The position numbers were made by a program, and so were the translations under genes. The notes below the pieces were generated by a model. It was not told the DNA's origin. It searched no databases and worked only from the letters and a program-made list of their open reading frames with translations. Positions 1 through 5,122 of a DNA stretch of 6,865 nt are shown here, piece after piece; position 1 is the first letter of the stretch, and every line of letters begins with the position of its first letter. Source of the stretch: Thaumarchaeota archaeon S13 (lineage in GTDB: Archaea; Thermoproteota; Nitrososphaeria; Nitrososphaerales; Nitrosopumilaceae). The stretch lies in NCBI GenBank assembly GCA_003724275.1, contig RHFA01000113.1:1-6865 (forward strand), written 5' to 3'.

Positions 1-1
1 G

Positions 2-319
2 CCGCCGCCCCGCCCTGCCGGCGCCACGGTGGTGACGCCGGAGGGCAGCGGTGTGCCAGGGTGCGAGAGGTCTGACACGTGCTTTATCCCGTCTGCGATC
101 AGCGTGGCCCGCGGCACCACGGTCACGTGGGAGAACAATGACATTGTGGTCCACACGGTCACGTCGGGATCGCTGGCAGACGGCGGCGCCGACGGCGAGT
201 TTGACAGTGGCCCGGCACTCGGCGGCACCACGTTCGAGCACACGTTCGATGAGGCCGGCGAGTATCCCTACTTTTGCATCGTCCACCCGTGGATGGCAGG
301 CACGGTCACCGTGCGCTGA
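2..319 (+). CDS. Cupredoxin (type 1 copper) exported protein, C-terminal part
   Basis: The frame is open from the window edge, so the gene is 5'-truncated; two GTG codons at 29 and 32 are in frame but fall just before the domain and are unlikely starts. The visible part is one complete blue-copper domain. Numbering from the GTG at 29, the ligands are His42 (in VVHTVT), Cys83, His86 and Met89, arranged C-x2-H-x2-M as in amicyanin-type plastocyanins. A pair Cys12/Cys18 near the domain start could form a disulfide. A short Pro/Ala-rich stretch precedes the domain, as in linkers of exported thaumarchaeal proteins; the signal peptide would lie outside the window. Known role of the family: one-electron transfer outside the cytoplasmic membrane, abundant in ammonia-oxidising archaea where copper replaces heme iron. 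The specific redox partner cannot be told. The protein ends right after the fold, with no C-terminal anchor or sorting signal. Confidence 0.93.
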   Translation, partial: PPPRPAGATVVTPEGSGVPGCERSDTCFIPSAISVARGTTVTWENNDIVVHTVTSGSLADGGADGEFDSGPALGGTTFEHTFDEAGEYPYFCIVHPWMAGTVTVR

Positions 320-343
320 GGCGCGCGTGGGCAAGGCCAATGG

Positions 344-350
344 TTAATAT
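344..350 (+). promoter_or_regulatory. TATA-like box for the gene at 374
   Basis: TTAATAT sits alone in GC-rich DNA, 25 bases after the cupredoxin stop codon. Its centre lies 27 bases before the ATG at 374, the usual archaeal distance from TATA box to transcription start, so the mRNA is predicted to begin at or next to the ATG (leaderless). No Shine-Dalgarno sequence precedes that ATG, which agrees. Confidence 0.6.
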
Positions 351-373
351 GTCAAAGTGCCCGCGCGCAGCGC

Positions 374-2095
374 ATGAACTGGCGCACGGGGGCGATCGCC
401 CTAGCCGCGGCCCTCGCCGCAGTGGCCGCGGTCCCTGACTCGCTGGGCCACGGCCTCGGCGGCGACGTCGCCCCGCCGCTGGACCTCGGCGGCCGCGACG
501 TCACGGTCAGCACGCAGCTCACGCCGTCGGACCTCTCGGCAGACGACGTGACCGAGGCGGCGATGGCCGTCAGGTTTTACGACGTCGAGACCAACGAGGA
601 CTTTGAGAGGGTCACCTATAGGATAGAGATATGGCGCGGCGAGGACCTCATAGCGCGAAACCTCTTCTTTGACGAGGACGGCCGGCTAGACGTGACGCTG
701 CGCCCAAAGCCGGGGTGCGCCGAGGCAGACCTCTGGAAGTGCACGAGGTACTATGGCAGCGAGCACGCCCTTGCCCCCGGCGCGCTCTACGCGCAGGGCC
801 AGGACAACGTCGTCATTCACGGCCCGATATTCGACCAGGGCGGCCTCTATAACGTCAAGGTCGGCATCACGGCGGCGACCAGCGCGAGGACCATCCTGCA
901 CGACCCGCTCAGCTATGACACGTTTGTGAGCGTCGCCGACGTGATCCCGTTCACGATACGCGCCGCCGAGGCCGAGGTTCCCGCTGCGATAAAGACCTAC
1001 TATGACGAGGTCTCCAACATCGAGTATGACGAGGCCCGCGAGTCGCTCTCCTTTGAGATGCCCTTTGACTGGAGCCCCGAGTATGTCGAGCTCGTCCAGA
1101 TCGTGCACGAGGAGGTCCAGGTTCCAAAGTCGTTTGCAACGTACGGCTCTGAGCGCAGCTATGCGGGGTATGTCGACGGCGTGAGGCTAGACAAGCGCGT
1201 CCTTATCGTCGACCCGTACACGTACGATGACCTCAACGTCATACACTTTCTCGTGACGACTGCCGAGCTGCAGCGCATAAACGCCGAGCTCGGCCCCGAG
1301 CACGAAAAGAGCGGGATTATGCGCTTTGAGCTCGTCCCCGAGGAGAACGTGCAGGACAACGAGTTCGAGTTTGACCTCGTCAACCCGTCGGACACCGACG
1401 AGCTTACCGGCGGCAGGGTGCACGTGTCGTGGGCATACGGCGCCGTGCCGGGCAGCGTCCCCGTGGAGATTGCCTTCTTTGGCGGGTCCGGCGAGCTCTT
1501 GCGCGACGCGCGCTATGGCTATGTGCTAGTCGACCACGCCACTGGCGCCGAGCTCGCGCGCGAGCTCGGCGTGGCCGAGCCGGGCCAGAGCCCCGGCACG
1601 CTGGCCACCGAGGGCATTGACATCCTGCCCCTGGACCTCCCCGGGGCCGGCGCGTACAGGCTAGACGTGCTCCTCTATGGCCGCGGCACAGTCGGCCTTG
1701 ACTTTGACGACGCGCACGCCGGAATCGGCACTGCCCTCATAGAGCTCGGCGCGGCGCCGCCTGCACAGGCCGCGCCGGCGCCGGCGGCACCGGCCCCGGC
1801 GGCCGGCGGCGTGACCGTGCCGGGGTGGGTGCGCCAGGGCGCCGGGTGGTGGGCCGACGGCGCCATTGACGACGCGGCGTTTGCCGCCGGCATCTCGTAC
1901 CTCATCGAGCAGGGCGTCATACCCGTGGGCGCCGAGCGCGGCGGCGGGGCAGCCGAGTCGCAGATACCCCCGTGGGTCAAGGAGACGGCGCGCTGGTGGG
2001 CCGACGGCCTCGTCGGCGACGCCGAGTTTGTCGGCGGCCTCGCCTACCTAGTCCAGAATGGTATTATAGAGGTGGGGGGTGGCGCGAGCCCGTGA
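374..2095 (+). CDS. Exported thaumarchaeal protein with two C-terminal WWADG modules
   Basis: A 573-residue protein. Residues 1 to about 25 form a signal peptide: a short basic start (NWR), a long Ala/Leu core, then HGLGGD at the mature end. The body (about 26-458) shows no motif of an enzyme; it looks like beta-rich extracellular domains, with a Cys pair around 115-122 (CAEADLWKC). A Pro/Ala linker (about 460-481) leads to two copies of a short module, at about 482-516 and 531-566, with the pattern P-x-W-V, WWADG, D-x-x-F, YL and G-(V/I)-I. This module recurs in many exported proteins of Thaumarchaeota; its function is unknown to me. I recognise the overall protein as a conserved hypothetical of this lineage. 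The start is set by the signal peptide and the TATA-like box 27 bases upstream. It is the first gene of a set of three overlapping genes. Cell-surface or structural role is inference. Confidence 0.9.
   Translation: MNWRTGAIALAAALAAVAAVPDSLGHGLGGDVAPPLDLGGRDVTVSTQLTPSDLSADDVTEAAMAVRFYDVETNEDFERVTYRIEIWRGEDLIARNLFFDEDGRLDVTLRPKPGCAEADLWKCTRYYGSEHALAPGALYAQGQDNVVIHGPIFDQGGLYNVKVGITAATSARTILHDPLSYDTFVSVADVIPFTIRAAEAEVPAAIKTYYDEVSNIEYDEARESLSFEMPFDWSPEYVELVQIVHEEVQVPKSFATYGSERSYAGYVDGVRLDKRVLIVDPYTYDDLNVIHFLVTTAELQRINAELGPEHEKSGIMRFELVPEENVQDNEFEFDLVNPSDTDELTGGRVHVSWAYGAVPGSVPVEIAFFGGSGELLRDARYGYVLVDHATGAELARELGVAEPGQSPGTLATEGIDILPLDLPGAGAYRLDVLLYGRGTVGLDFDDAHAGIGTALIELGAAPPAQAAPAPAAPAPAAGGVTVPGWVRQGAGWWADGAIDDAAFAAGISYLIEQGVIPVGAERGGGAAESQIPPWVKETARWWADGLVGDAEFVGGLAYLVQNGIIEVGGGASP
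1817..1921 (+). repeat. Protein-level repeat, WWADG module copy 1
   Basis: Encodes residues 482-516 of the exported protein, from VPGWV through WWADGAIDD to EQGVI. It matches copy 2 at 1964-2068 in the Trp, Trp-Trp-Ala-Asp-Gly, Phe, Tyr-Leu and Gly-Ile positions, while many other codons differ, so the duplication is old or both copies are under selection. Confidence 0.8.
1964..2068 (+). repeat. Protein-level repeat, WWADG module copy 2
   Basis: Encodes residues 531-565, from IPPWV through WWADGLVGD to QNGII, followed by a short Gly-rich tail. See copy 1 for the shared positions. Confidence 0.8.
2062..2068 (+). promoter_or_regulatory. Possible internal TATA-like box before the gene at 2092
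   Basis: TATTATA lies inside the end of the upstream gene, where it encodes Ile-Ile of the conserved GII motif. Its centre is 27 bases before the GTG at 2092, so it could start a leaderless transcript for the two downstream genes. It may equally be only the codons of a conserved protein motif. Confidence 0.3.
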
Positions 2096-2298
2096 GGGAC
2101 ATCAACGAGGCCATGCCAAGGGTTCCCAACATGAGGTGGGGCGCGCTGACCAACGTGAGGCCCACGCGCGGGCGCCTCGAGGAGATGCGCCGGATATTTC
2201 CGGACAACGGCAGGTGGCACACGGTCCTCGAGGGGCCAGACTCGGTCACCATAGACGGCACGCGCGTGGAGAGGCGCGGCGCGGAGGCCCTGGCATGA
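2092..2298 (+). CDS. Small conserved-looking protein, function unknown
   Basis: A 68-residue protein if it starts at the GTG at 2092, which overlaps the upstream stop as GTGA; the alternative ATG at 2113 gives 61 residues. The GTG is preferred because of the overlap, typical of translational coupling. There is no signal peptide or membrane segment. It is basic in the middle (RPTRGRLEEMRRIFPDNGRW) and ends with a short segment that reads like a beta hairpin (SVTIDGTRVERRG). I do not recognise the family. The frame also stays open upstream inside the neighbouring gene, but that part is Arg-rich and reads as a shadow. Its own stop overlaps the next ATG as ATGA, placing it between two exported proteins in one transcription unit. 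Confidence 0.7.
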   Translation: MRDINEAMPRVPNMRWGALTNVRPTRGRLEEMRRIFPDNGRWHTVLEGPDSVTIDGTRVERRGAEALA

Positions 2299-2708
2299 TG
2301 CGCGTCGCGGTGGCCGCCGCGGCGGTGGCCCTGGCGGCCATGGCGTGCGCGGGCGGCGCAGACGCGCACCCGCATGGCACGACATACACCATGCTAGGCG
2401 ACGGGATTGCGCTCGAGAGGACCGCGCTCGAGCTCGTCGTTCCCGCCGACAATGCGCTCCCGTGGGCGTTCGTCGAGGGCACGGTCAATGATCCCGTCGA
2501 CGGGTATCCCGTGATAATCCAGGTCCACGAGAGGGGCGGCGAGCCGGCGCGCTTTGCGCAGGTCGACGTCGGCGAGGACGGGTCGTACGAGTGGCGCGTG
2601 CGCGTCCTGAGCGTCGACGGCGGGGTCGAGACGAGGGCCCTTGTCGGCGCGTACGACGTGACGGTCTTCAAGGTGGTCCACGCGCACGGGGACGCGGGGC
2701 AGGCCTAA
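2295..2708 (+). CDS. Small exported protein, Ig-like/PEFG-associated type
   Basis: A 137-residue protein starting at the ATG at 2295, which overlaps the upstream stop (ATGA); a second ATG follows directly. Residues 1-24 are a signal peptide: MMR, an Ala/Val core, then A-D-A before His25, a good signal-peptidase site. Cys18 in AAMAC is a weaker lipobox alternative. The mature part contains PWAFVEGTVNDPVDGYPVII and a following Asp-Val-Gly-Glu-Asp-Gly turn, ending in VTVFKVVHAHG. This pattern (a fluid beta-sandwich with 'G-YPV-I-Q' and 'EDG-Y' motifs) is one I associate with exported thaumarchaeal proteins such as those carrying PEFG-CTERM signals, but no PEFG signal is present here. Histidines at both ends of the mature protein (HPHG, HAHG) could bind metal; that is inference. 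It is the last gene of the set and overlaps a convergent gene by 4 bases. Confidence 0.82.
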   Translation: MMRVAVAAAAVALAAMACAGGADAHPHGTTYTMLGDGIALERTALELVVPADNALPWAFVEGTVNDPVDGYPVIIQVHERGGEPARFAQVDVGEDGSYEWRVRVLSVDGGVETRALVGAYDVTVFKVVHAHGDAGQA

Positions 2709-3586
2709 AACCCGCGCAGGCCGCGTGGCCGCACAGAGTCTGGCGTGCGGCGCATCTCTGAAATCCTGGCTAGTATCCCCGCCTTGTCGGCAGGCAGCGT
2801 GCCGCCGACGGTGTACGCGTTGGAGCCGTGCGTCGCGCGAAAGACGACGTCGCGGCCAACGTCAATCCCCGAGACCAGCCTCTCGAGCTCGTCGAGGGCC
2901 TCGGCGTCGGTGAGGGCCTCAAAGGTCCCGTCGTACTTTGAGAGAAACTCGCCGCGTATGCCGTTCTCGAGGTAGAGCGTGAGGACTCCGACATAGTCCG
3001 GCGCGGCCTCGGAGAGGACGCGCGCCGTCTCGCGCGCGTGCTCGTCCGTGTGAACCCTGCCGCCGAGGCCGAGTATGACCATGCACGAGAGCGTATATCC
3101 GGCCCCCTTTGCCTTTTTGCACGCGCGCACGATCGTCGAGGCGAGCGCGCCCTTTGTCACGCGTTTTAGGACAGTGTCCGAGCCGCTCTCGATCCCAAGG
3201 TAGAGCATGTCCAGGCCCGCCTCGCGCAGCGCTGCGAGCTCGCCGGGCGTCTTTTTGAGGACGTTCATTGGCATCGCATAGCACGCGACGCGCTCGAGTG
3301 ACGGGAGGCGCGAGCGCAGGCGGCGCACAATCCTCTCGAGGTCCGGCGTCGCGAGGTTTAGCGCGTCTCCGTCGGCGATAAAGGCGCGCCTCGCGCCGGG
3401 GCTGGCGCGGGCCATCATGTCAATCTCGGCGCTGACCTCGTCCCAGGGCCGCTCGGCGTACTCCTTTGAGCGGTACATGTCGCAGAACGAGCACTCGTTG
3501 TACGAGCAGCCCAGCGTCGCCTGTATGATGAGCGAGTTGGCCTCGGATGGGGGCCTGTACAGCGGATAGTCGTATGCGGGCATCAT
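2705..3586 (-). CDS. Radical SAM protein, Elp3/MiaB-like superfamily, substrate unknown
   Basis: A 293-residue protein from the ATG at 3586; a second ATG follows at 3583. The open frame continues upstream to 3757, but that part is Arg/Ala-rich, crosses the promoter and is not conserved-looking. The iron-sulfur cluster ligands are Cys27, Cys32 and Cys35 in TLGCSYNECSFCDMY; spacing is C-x4-C-x2-C, one longer than the textbook C-x3-C-x2-C, and I recall this TLGC(S)xNxCxFC form as the norm of an uncharacterised radical SAM family in bacteria and archaea. Other core elements of the barrel are visible: ADGDAL at 71-76 in the place of the GGE motif, GIESGSD at 131-137 and ILGLGG at 171-176. The enzyme should cleave S-adenosylmethionine to a 5'-deoxyadenosyl radical in the cytoplasm; the substrate is not evident. 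It has no B12-binding domain and no accessory cluster domain at either end. Confidence 0.88.
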   Translation of the reverse strand: MMPAYDYPLYRPPSEANSLIIQATLGCSYNECSFCDMYRSKEYAERPWDEVSAEIDMMARASPGARRAFIADGDALNLATPDLERIVRRLRSRLPSLERVACYAMPMNVLKKTPGELAALREAGLDMLYLGIESGSDTVLKRVTKGALASTIVRACKKAKGAGYTLSCMVILGLGGRVHTDEHARETARVLSEAAPDYVGVLTLYLENGIRGEFLSKYDGTFEALTDAEALDELERLVSGIDVGRDVVFRATHGSNAYTVGGTLPADKAGILARISEMRRTPDSVRPRGLRGF

Positions 3587-3795
3587 GCTCTTCGTCGCCC
3601 CACCGCGCGCGCGGCGGCGGATAAATAGATTGGCGCGCTGCCCCGCGCGCCGCCGAATGGCGGCTGGGGGGGCGCCGGCGGCCCCACGAGCCTGCCCAAA
3701 AGGCCCCCGGGGCCCTGCCGCCGTGGCAGAGGCGGCGCCATGCCCCAGGGCCGCCACATGTGCCGCACGTGGCCCGGACCCCAGGGCCGGCCCGC
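3587..3795. other. GC-rich intergenic stretch between divergent genes
   Basis: Apart from the TATA-like box at 3621-3628 this stretch holds G/C runs and short GC palindromes (for example around 3702-3714). The open frames crossing it on both strands are Arg/Ala/Pro-rich and have no recognisable pattern, so no gene is called. It separates the divergent radical SAM gene from the small gene at 3871. Confidence 0.5.
3621..3628 (-). promoter_or_regulatory. TATA-like box for the radical SAM gene
   Basis: On the minus strand this reads CTATTTAT, flanked by a CAAT run upstream. Its centre is about 39 bases before the ATG at 3586, predicting a transcript with a leader of roughly a dozen bases. It is the only A/T-rich stretch upstream of that start. 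Confidence 0.5.
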
Positions 3796-3810
3796 ACTGT
3801 AATTCACAGT
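3796..3810. promoter_or_regulatory. Operator-like inverted repeat ACTGT-N5-ACAGT
   Basis: A perfect 5-base inverted repeat with a 5-base A/T-rich centre (aattc), in otherwise very GC-rich DNA. It ends 12 bases before the first A/T box of the small gene at 3871, where a regulator could bind next to the basal factors. The binding protein is unknown. Confidence 0.35.
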
Positions 3811-3822
3811 AATGCCGACGCG

Positions 3823-3831
3823 CTTAAGTTT
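3823..3831 (+). promoter_or_regulatory. TATA-like box 1 before the small basic protein gene
   Basis: CTTAAGTTT, centre 26 bases before the in-frame GTG at 3853. It would give a leaderless transcript starting at that GTG. Confidence 0.4.
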
Positions 3832-3841
3832 CACGGTGCCG

Positions 3842-3848
3842 TATTATA
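3842..3848 (+). promoter_or_regulatory. TATA-like box 2 before the small basic protein gene
   Basis: TATTATA, centre 26 bases before the ATG at 3871. It would give a leaderless transcript starting at that ATG and is the better match to an archaeal TATA box of the two. Confidence 0.5.
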
Positions 3849-3870
3849 GGCAGTGAACCGCAATTCAGCC

Positions 3871-4074
3871 ATGGCCGAGTATGTGAGGCGCAAGATAAGG
3901 TCTGCCCACGCCGACCTGATCACAAGGGACTATGTGATACGCAACGCCATAATATGGCCGCGCGCGCTCTATGACAGGGCCGCGCACGACCGGCTTGTGC
4001 GCCGCGCAGAGTTTTGGCCCCGCCGCCGCCTGGAGTTTTGGGGCCTTGCGGCCAGGTTGCTGGGCGCCGGCTAG
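3871..4074 (+). CDS. Small basic Trp-rich protein, function unknown
   Basis: A 67-residue protein from the ATG at 3871; an in-frame GTG at 3853 would add six residues (MNRNSA). The ATG is chosen because a TATA-like box is centred 26 bases upstream. The protein is rich in Arg (about one residue in five) and Trp, mostly helical by composition, with no signal peptide or clear membrane segment. A short internal echo is visible: IWPRALYD near residues 29-36 and FWPRRRLEF near residues 49-57. I do not recognise the family. Basic helices with Trp are compatible with nucleic-acid binding, but that is only inference. It stands alone, divergent from the radical SAM gene, and is followed by a T-tract terminator, so it is likely a single-gene transcript. 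Confidence 0.65.
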   Translation: MAEYVRRKIRSAHADLITRDYVIRNAIIWPRALYDRAAHDRLVRRAEFWPRRRLEFWGLAARLLGAG

Positions 4075-4080
4075 CGCGCC

Positions 4081-4106
4081 GGGCCGGCCGCCCGGGCCCT
4101 TTTTTT
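4081..4106 (+). terminator. T-tract terminator after the small basic protein gene
   Basis: Seven T residues at 4100-4106 come six bases after a block of GGCC/CCGGG palindromes (4081-4099; GGGCC at 4081-4085 can pair with GGCCC at 4095-4099). The T-run starts 26 bases after the stop codon. Oligo-T is the main archaeal termination signal. Confidence 0.65.
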
Positions 4107-4180
4107 AATGCGGCCATGCCGCAATCCCTGGCGCGGGGTCGCCCCGACGTGCCGGCAGTGTCGTGTGGCGCATGGCACTT

Positions 4181-4202
4181 GCCGGCGGCGCAAGGCGGGC
4201 CG
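4181..4202. repeat. 22-base direct repeat, copy 1
   Basis: Identical to 5172-5193 except at one position (4187 G against 5178 C). It directly abuts the stop codon of the minus-strand micro-gene at 4203. Confidence 0.6.
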
Positions 4203-4355
4203 TCAAGGCCGCCTGCAGCGGCGCGCCACATGGGCATAAAAGCGCGGCAGCTCCTTGCGCGCCATGTCAGCAACGGCAAGGCCGGCCAGGCAGTGCATCG
4301 CGGTGAACGACGCCCACAGGCCAAACTCTTCCCAGAGGGCGCCAGGCCACCCCAT
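4203..4355 (-). CDS. Micro membrane protein A, 50 residues, unknown family
   Basis: The start is well bounded: the ATG at 4355 follows an in-frame TGA by six bases. The protein begins MGWPGALWEEFGLWASFTA, has a hydrophobic stretch at about residues 15-31 (FTAMHCLAGLAVADM), then a basic tail (ARKELPRF...ARRCRRP), giving one likely membrane helix with a positive cytoplasmic end. About three quarters of codons end in G or C, as in real genes here. It shares with micro-protein B the order LW-x-EF, W, TA, CL and AR, and with C the order FTA ... RK ... PR(F/Y). Where A and B share residues, several codons differ only at the third base, as expected for selection on protein. No known family is recognised. 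A/T-rich promoter DNA is missing just upstream, so it may be co-transcribed with C, whose stop is 67 bases away. Confidence 0.5.
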   Translation of the reverse strand: MGWPGALWEEFGLWASFTAMHCLAGLAVADMARKELPRFYAHVARRCRRP

Positions 4356-4422
4356 TGCCGCTCACATGCGTCCGGCGCCCTGGCCACGGGCTGTGTGACG
4401 GCGACTCATGGCAGGGACCTCC

Positions 4423-4521
4423 CTAGCGATAGCGCGGGGACTTGCGCCATATCAGGTATGCAATGAACAAGAACAGGATCCATGTTCCCGCCGTGAACAG
4501 CCCGCTGTTGCGCCTATACAC
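4423..4521 (-). CDS. Micro membrane protein C, 32 residues, unknown family
   Basis: The frame has no ATG nearby; the GTG at 4521 is the only plausible start before a long uncharacteristic stretch. It encodes VYRRNSGLFTAG, a strongly hydrophobic segment (about residues 7-24, WILFLFIAYLIW) and a basic end RKSPRYR. The hydrophobic core is too consistent to be a typical shadow of GC-rich DNA. From FTA to PR(Y/F) it aligns over 23 residues with micro-protein A, with the RK pair shifted by one. It lacks the LW-x-EF segment of A and B, so it may be a truncated or decayed copy. It lies upstream of A on the same strand. Confidence 0.4.
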   Translation of the reverse strand: MYRRNSGLFTAGTWILFLFIAYLIWRKSPRYR

Positions 4522-4793
4522 TGGCTCTGCGTCGCCGGAAAGCTGCGCCGCTGGCGTTCGCCTTGCCGAATACTGGCCGCAAAAGTGGTCGCGGCTGCGC
4601 GGGGCGGGCCCGGGGACTCGAGGCGGCTGCGCGATTTTGAGCCGTTGCGCCGCTGGCACCTGGCCATGGGAGGCGGCGTGCGCCAGGGGCGGCCATGTCC
4701 ATGGGGGGACGCCCTTGTGGCGCTGTTTGCAGCTGTGCCAGGCATGCCTGGGGAGGCCTTGCGTCACGCAGAGCCCTCCCCTGCCCGCACAGA
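4522..4793. other. Stretch without a convincing gene between micro-genes B and C
   Basis: All six frames carry only Arg/Pro/Ala-rich translations without hydrophobic or motif structure. It contains a perfect 14-base palindrome at 4738-4751 and several CCATG/CATGG palindromic bits around 4693-4712. No A/T-rich promoter is obvious. Confidence 0.45.
4738..4751. repeat. Perfect 14-base palindrome CCAGGCATGCCTGG
   Basis: The two halves are exact reverse complements with no spacer. It lies 43 bases beyond the stop of micro-gene B on the minus strand. A palindrome of this length can occur by chance in a window of this size, so a function is not claimed. Confidence 0.4.
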
Positions 4794-4913
4794 TTACCCT
4801 TTGCGGTCTCGCCGCCAGATGCGAGCCAGGTGCACAAGCATGACGGCCGTCAGGCACGGGACTGCCGTAGAGTTTACCCACCACCAAAACTCTCCCCAAA
4901 GATCTTGCGACAA
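4794..4913 (-). CDS. Micro membrane protein B, 39 residues, unknown family
   Basis: Read from the TTG at 4913, the protein is MSQDLWGEFWWWVNSTAV, then a hydrophobic stretch (about residues 15-30, VPCLTAVMLVHLA) and a basic end RIWRRDRKG. It is a paralogue of micro-protein A: LW-x-EF, W, TA, CL and AR fall in the same order with no gaps over about 27 residues, roughly 11 of them identical, several by different codons. The start is uncertain. The frame stays open upstream to an ATG at 5048, which would give 84 residues but an N-terminus of GC-rich character that includes one copy of the 33-base repeat; a GTG at 4937 is another option. The TTG is chosen because the family resemblance begins there and an AATATT box lies 36 bases upstream. 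Confidence 0.45.
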   Translation of the reverse strand: MSQDLWGEFWWWVNSTAVPCLTAVMLVHLARIWRRDRKG

Positions 4914-5016
4914 CGTTGCCCTGCGGCGGGCAGGCACACGGGGGGCAATATTGGGGTTGCGCCGAGAGGATCCCGAGTTCTCCCATTTCCAGGGATTCGC
5001 GATTGCGCAGGGCGGG
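4914..5016. other. Leader region of micro-gene B, no gene seen
   Basis: Open on the minus strand in frame with micro-gene B up to the ATG at 5048, but its translation is Arg/Pro/Asn-rich without a pattern. It could be a real N-terminal extension of B or non-coding leader. Confidence 0.35.
4947..4952 (-). promoter_or_regulatory. Possible TATA-like box for micro-gene B
   Basis: AATATT, the only A/T-rich hexamer close upstream of micro-gene B, is centred about 36 bases before the TTG at 4913 and would give a leader of about ten bases. Confidence 0.3.
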
Positions 5017-5049
5017 GCGTGGCGGCCTCGGCGTGCCTGCCTGCCCATG
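5017..5049. repeat. 33-base direct repeat, copy 1
   Basis: Matches 5090-5122 at 32 of 33 positions (5037 C against 5110 T). The period is 73 bases and the unique sequence between copies is 40 bases. Because 73 is not a multiple of three, the two copies fall in different reading frames, so the match is not explained by a repeated protein motif. Confidence 0.85.
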
Positions 5050-5089
5050 TAGATGTCGCCCGCTTTGTTGAGTATGTAGGCTACCGAGA

Positions 5090-5122
5090 GCGTGGCGGCC
5101 TCGGCGTGCTTGCCTGCCCATG
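5090..5122. repeat. 33-base direct repeat, copy 2
   Basis: Second copy, one mismatch to 5017-5049. A nine-base GCAGGGCGG occurs just before copy 1 (5007-5015) and just after copy 2 (5122-5130), hinting that a longer unit was once duplicated. Confidence 0.85.

Noticed and set aside
1972..2091. Extension of the 68-residue protein upstream to an ATG at 1972
   Set aside because: It would lie inside the conserved WWADG module of the neighbouring gene and encodes an Arg-rich shadow; the GTGA overlap start explains the gene better.
3587..3757. N-terminal extension of the radical SAM protein
   Set aside because: The added 57 residues are Arg/Ala/Gly-rich, the stretch contains the likely TATA box, and the family begins a short distance before the TLGC motif.
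4110..4122. Small hairpin GCGGC-cat-GCCGC after the T-tract
   Set aside because: Short GC palindromes of this kind are common by chance in this DNA and it follows, not precedes, the T-run.
5038..5121. Minus-strand segment reading AATLSVAYILNKAGDIYMG as a fourth micro membrane protein
   Set aside because: The hydrophobic run is short and polar at its end, no start codon fits, and it does not align with micro-proteins A, B or C.
5017..5122. A CRISPR array (33-base repeats, 40-base spacer)
   Set aside because: Only two repeats, one mismatch, no inner palindrome, no further units on either side and no cas gene in the window.
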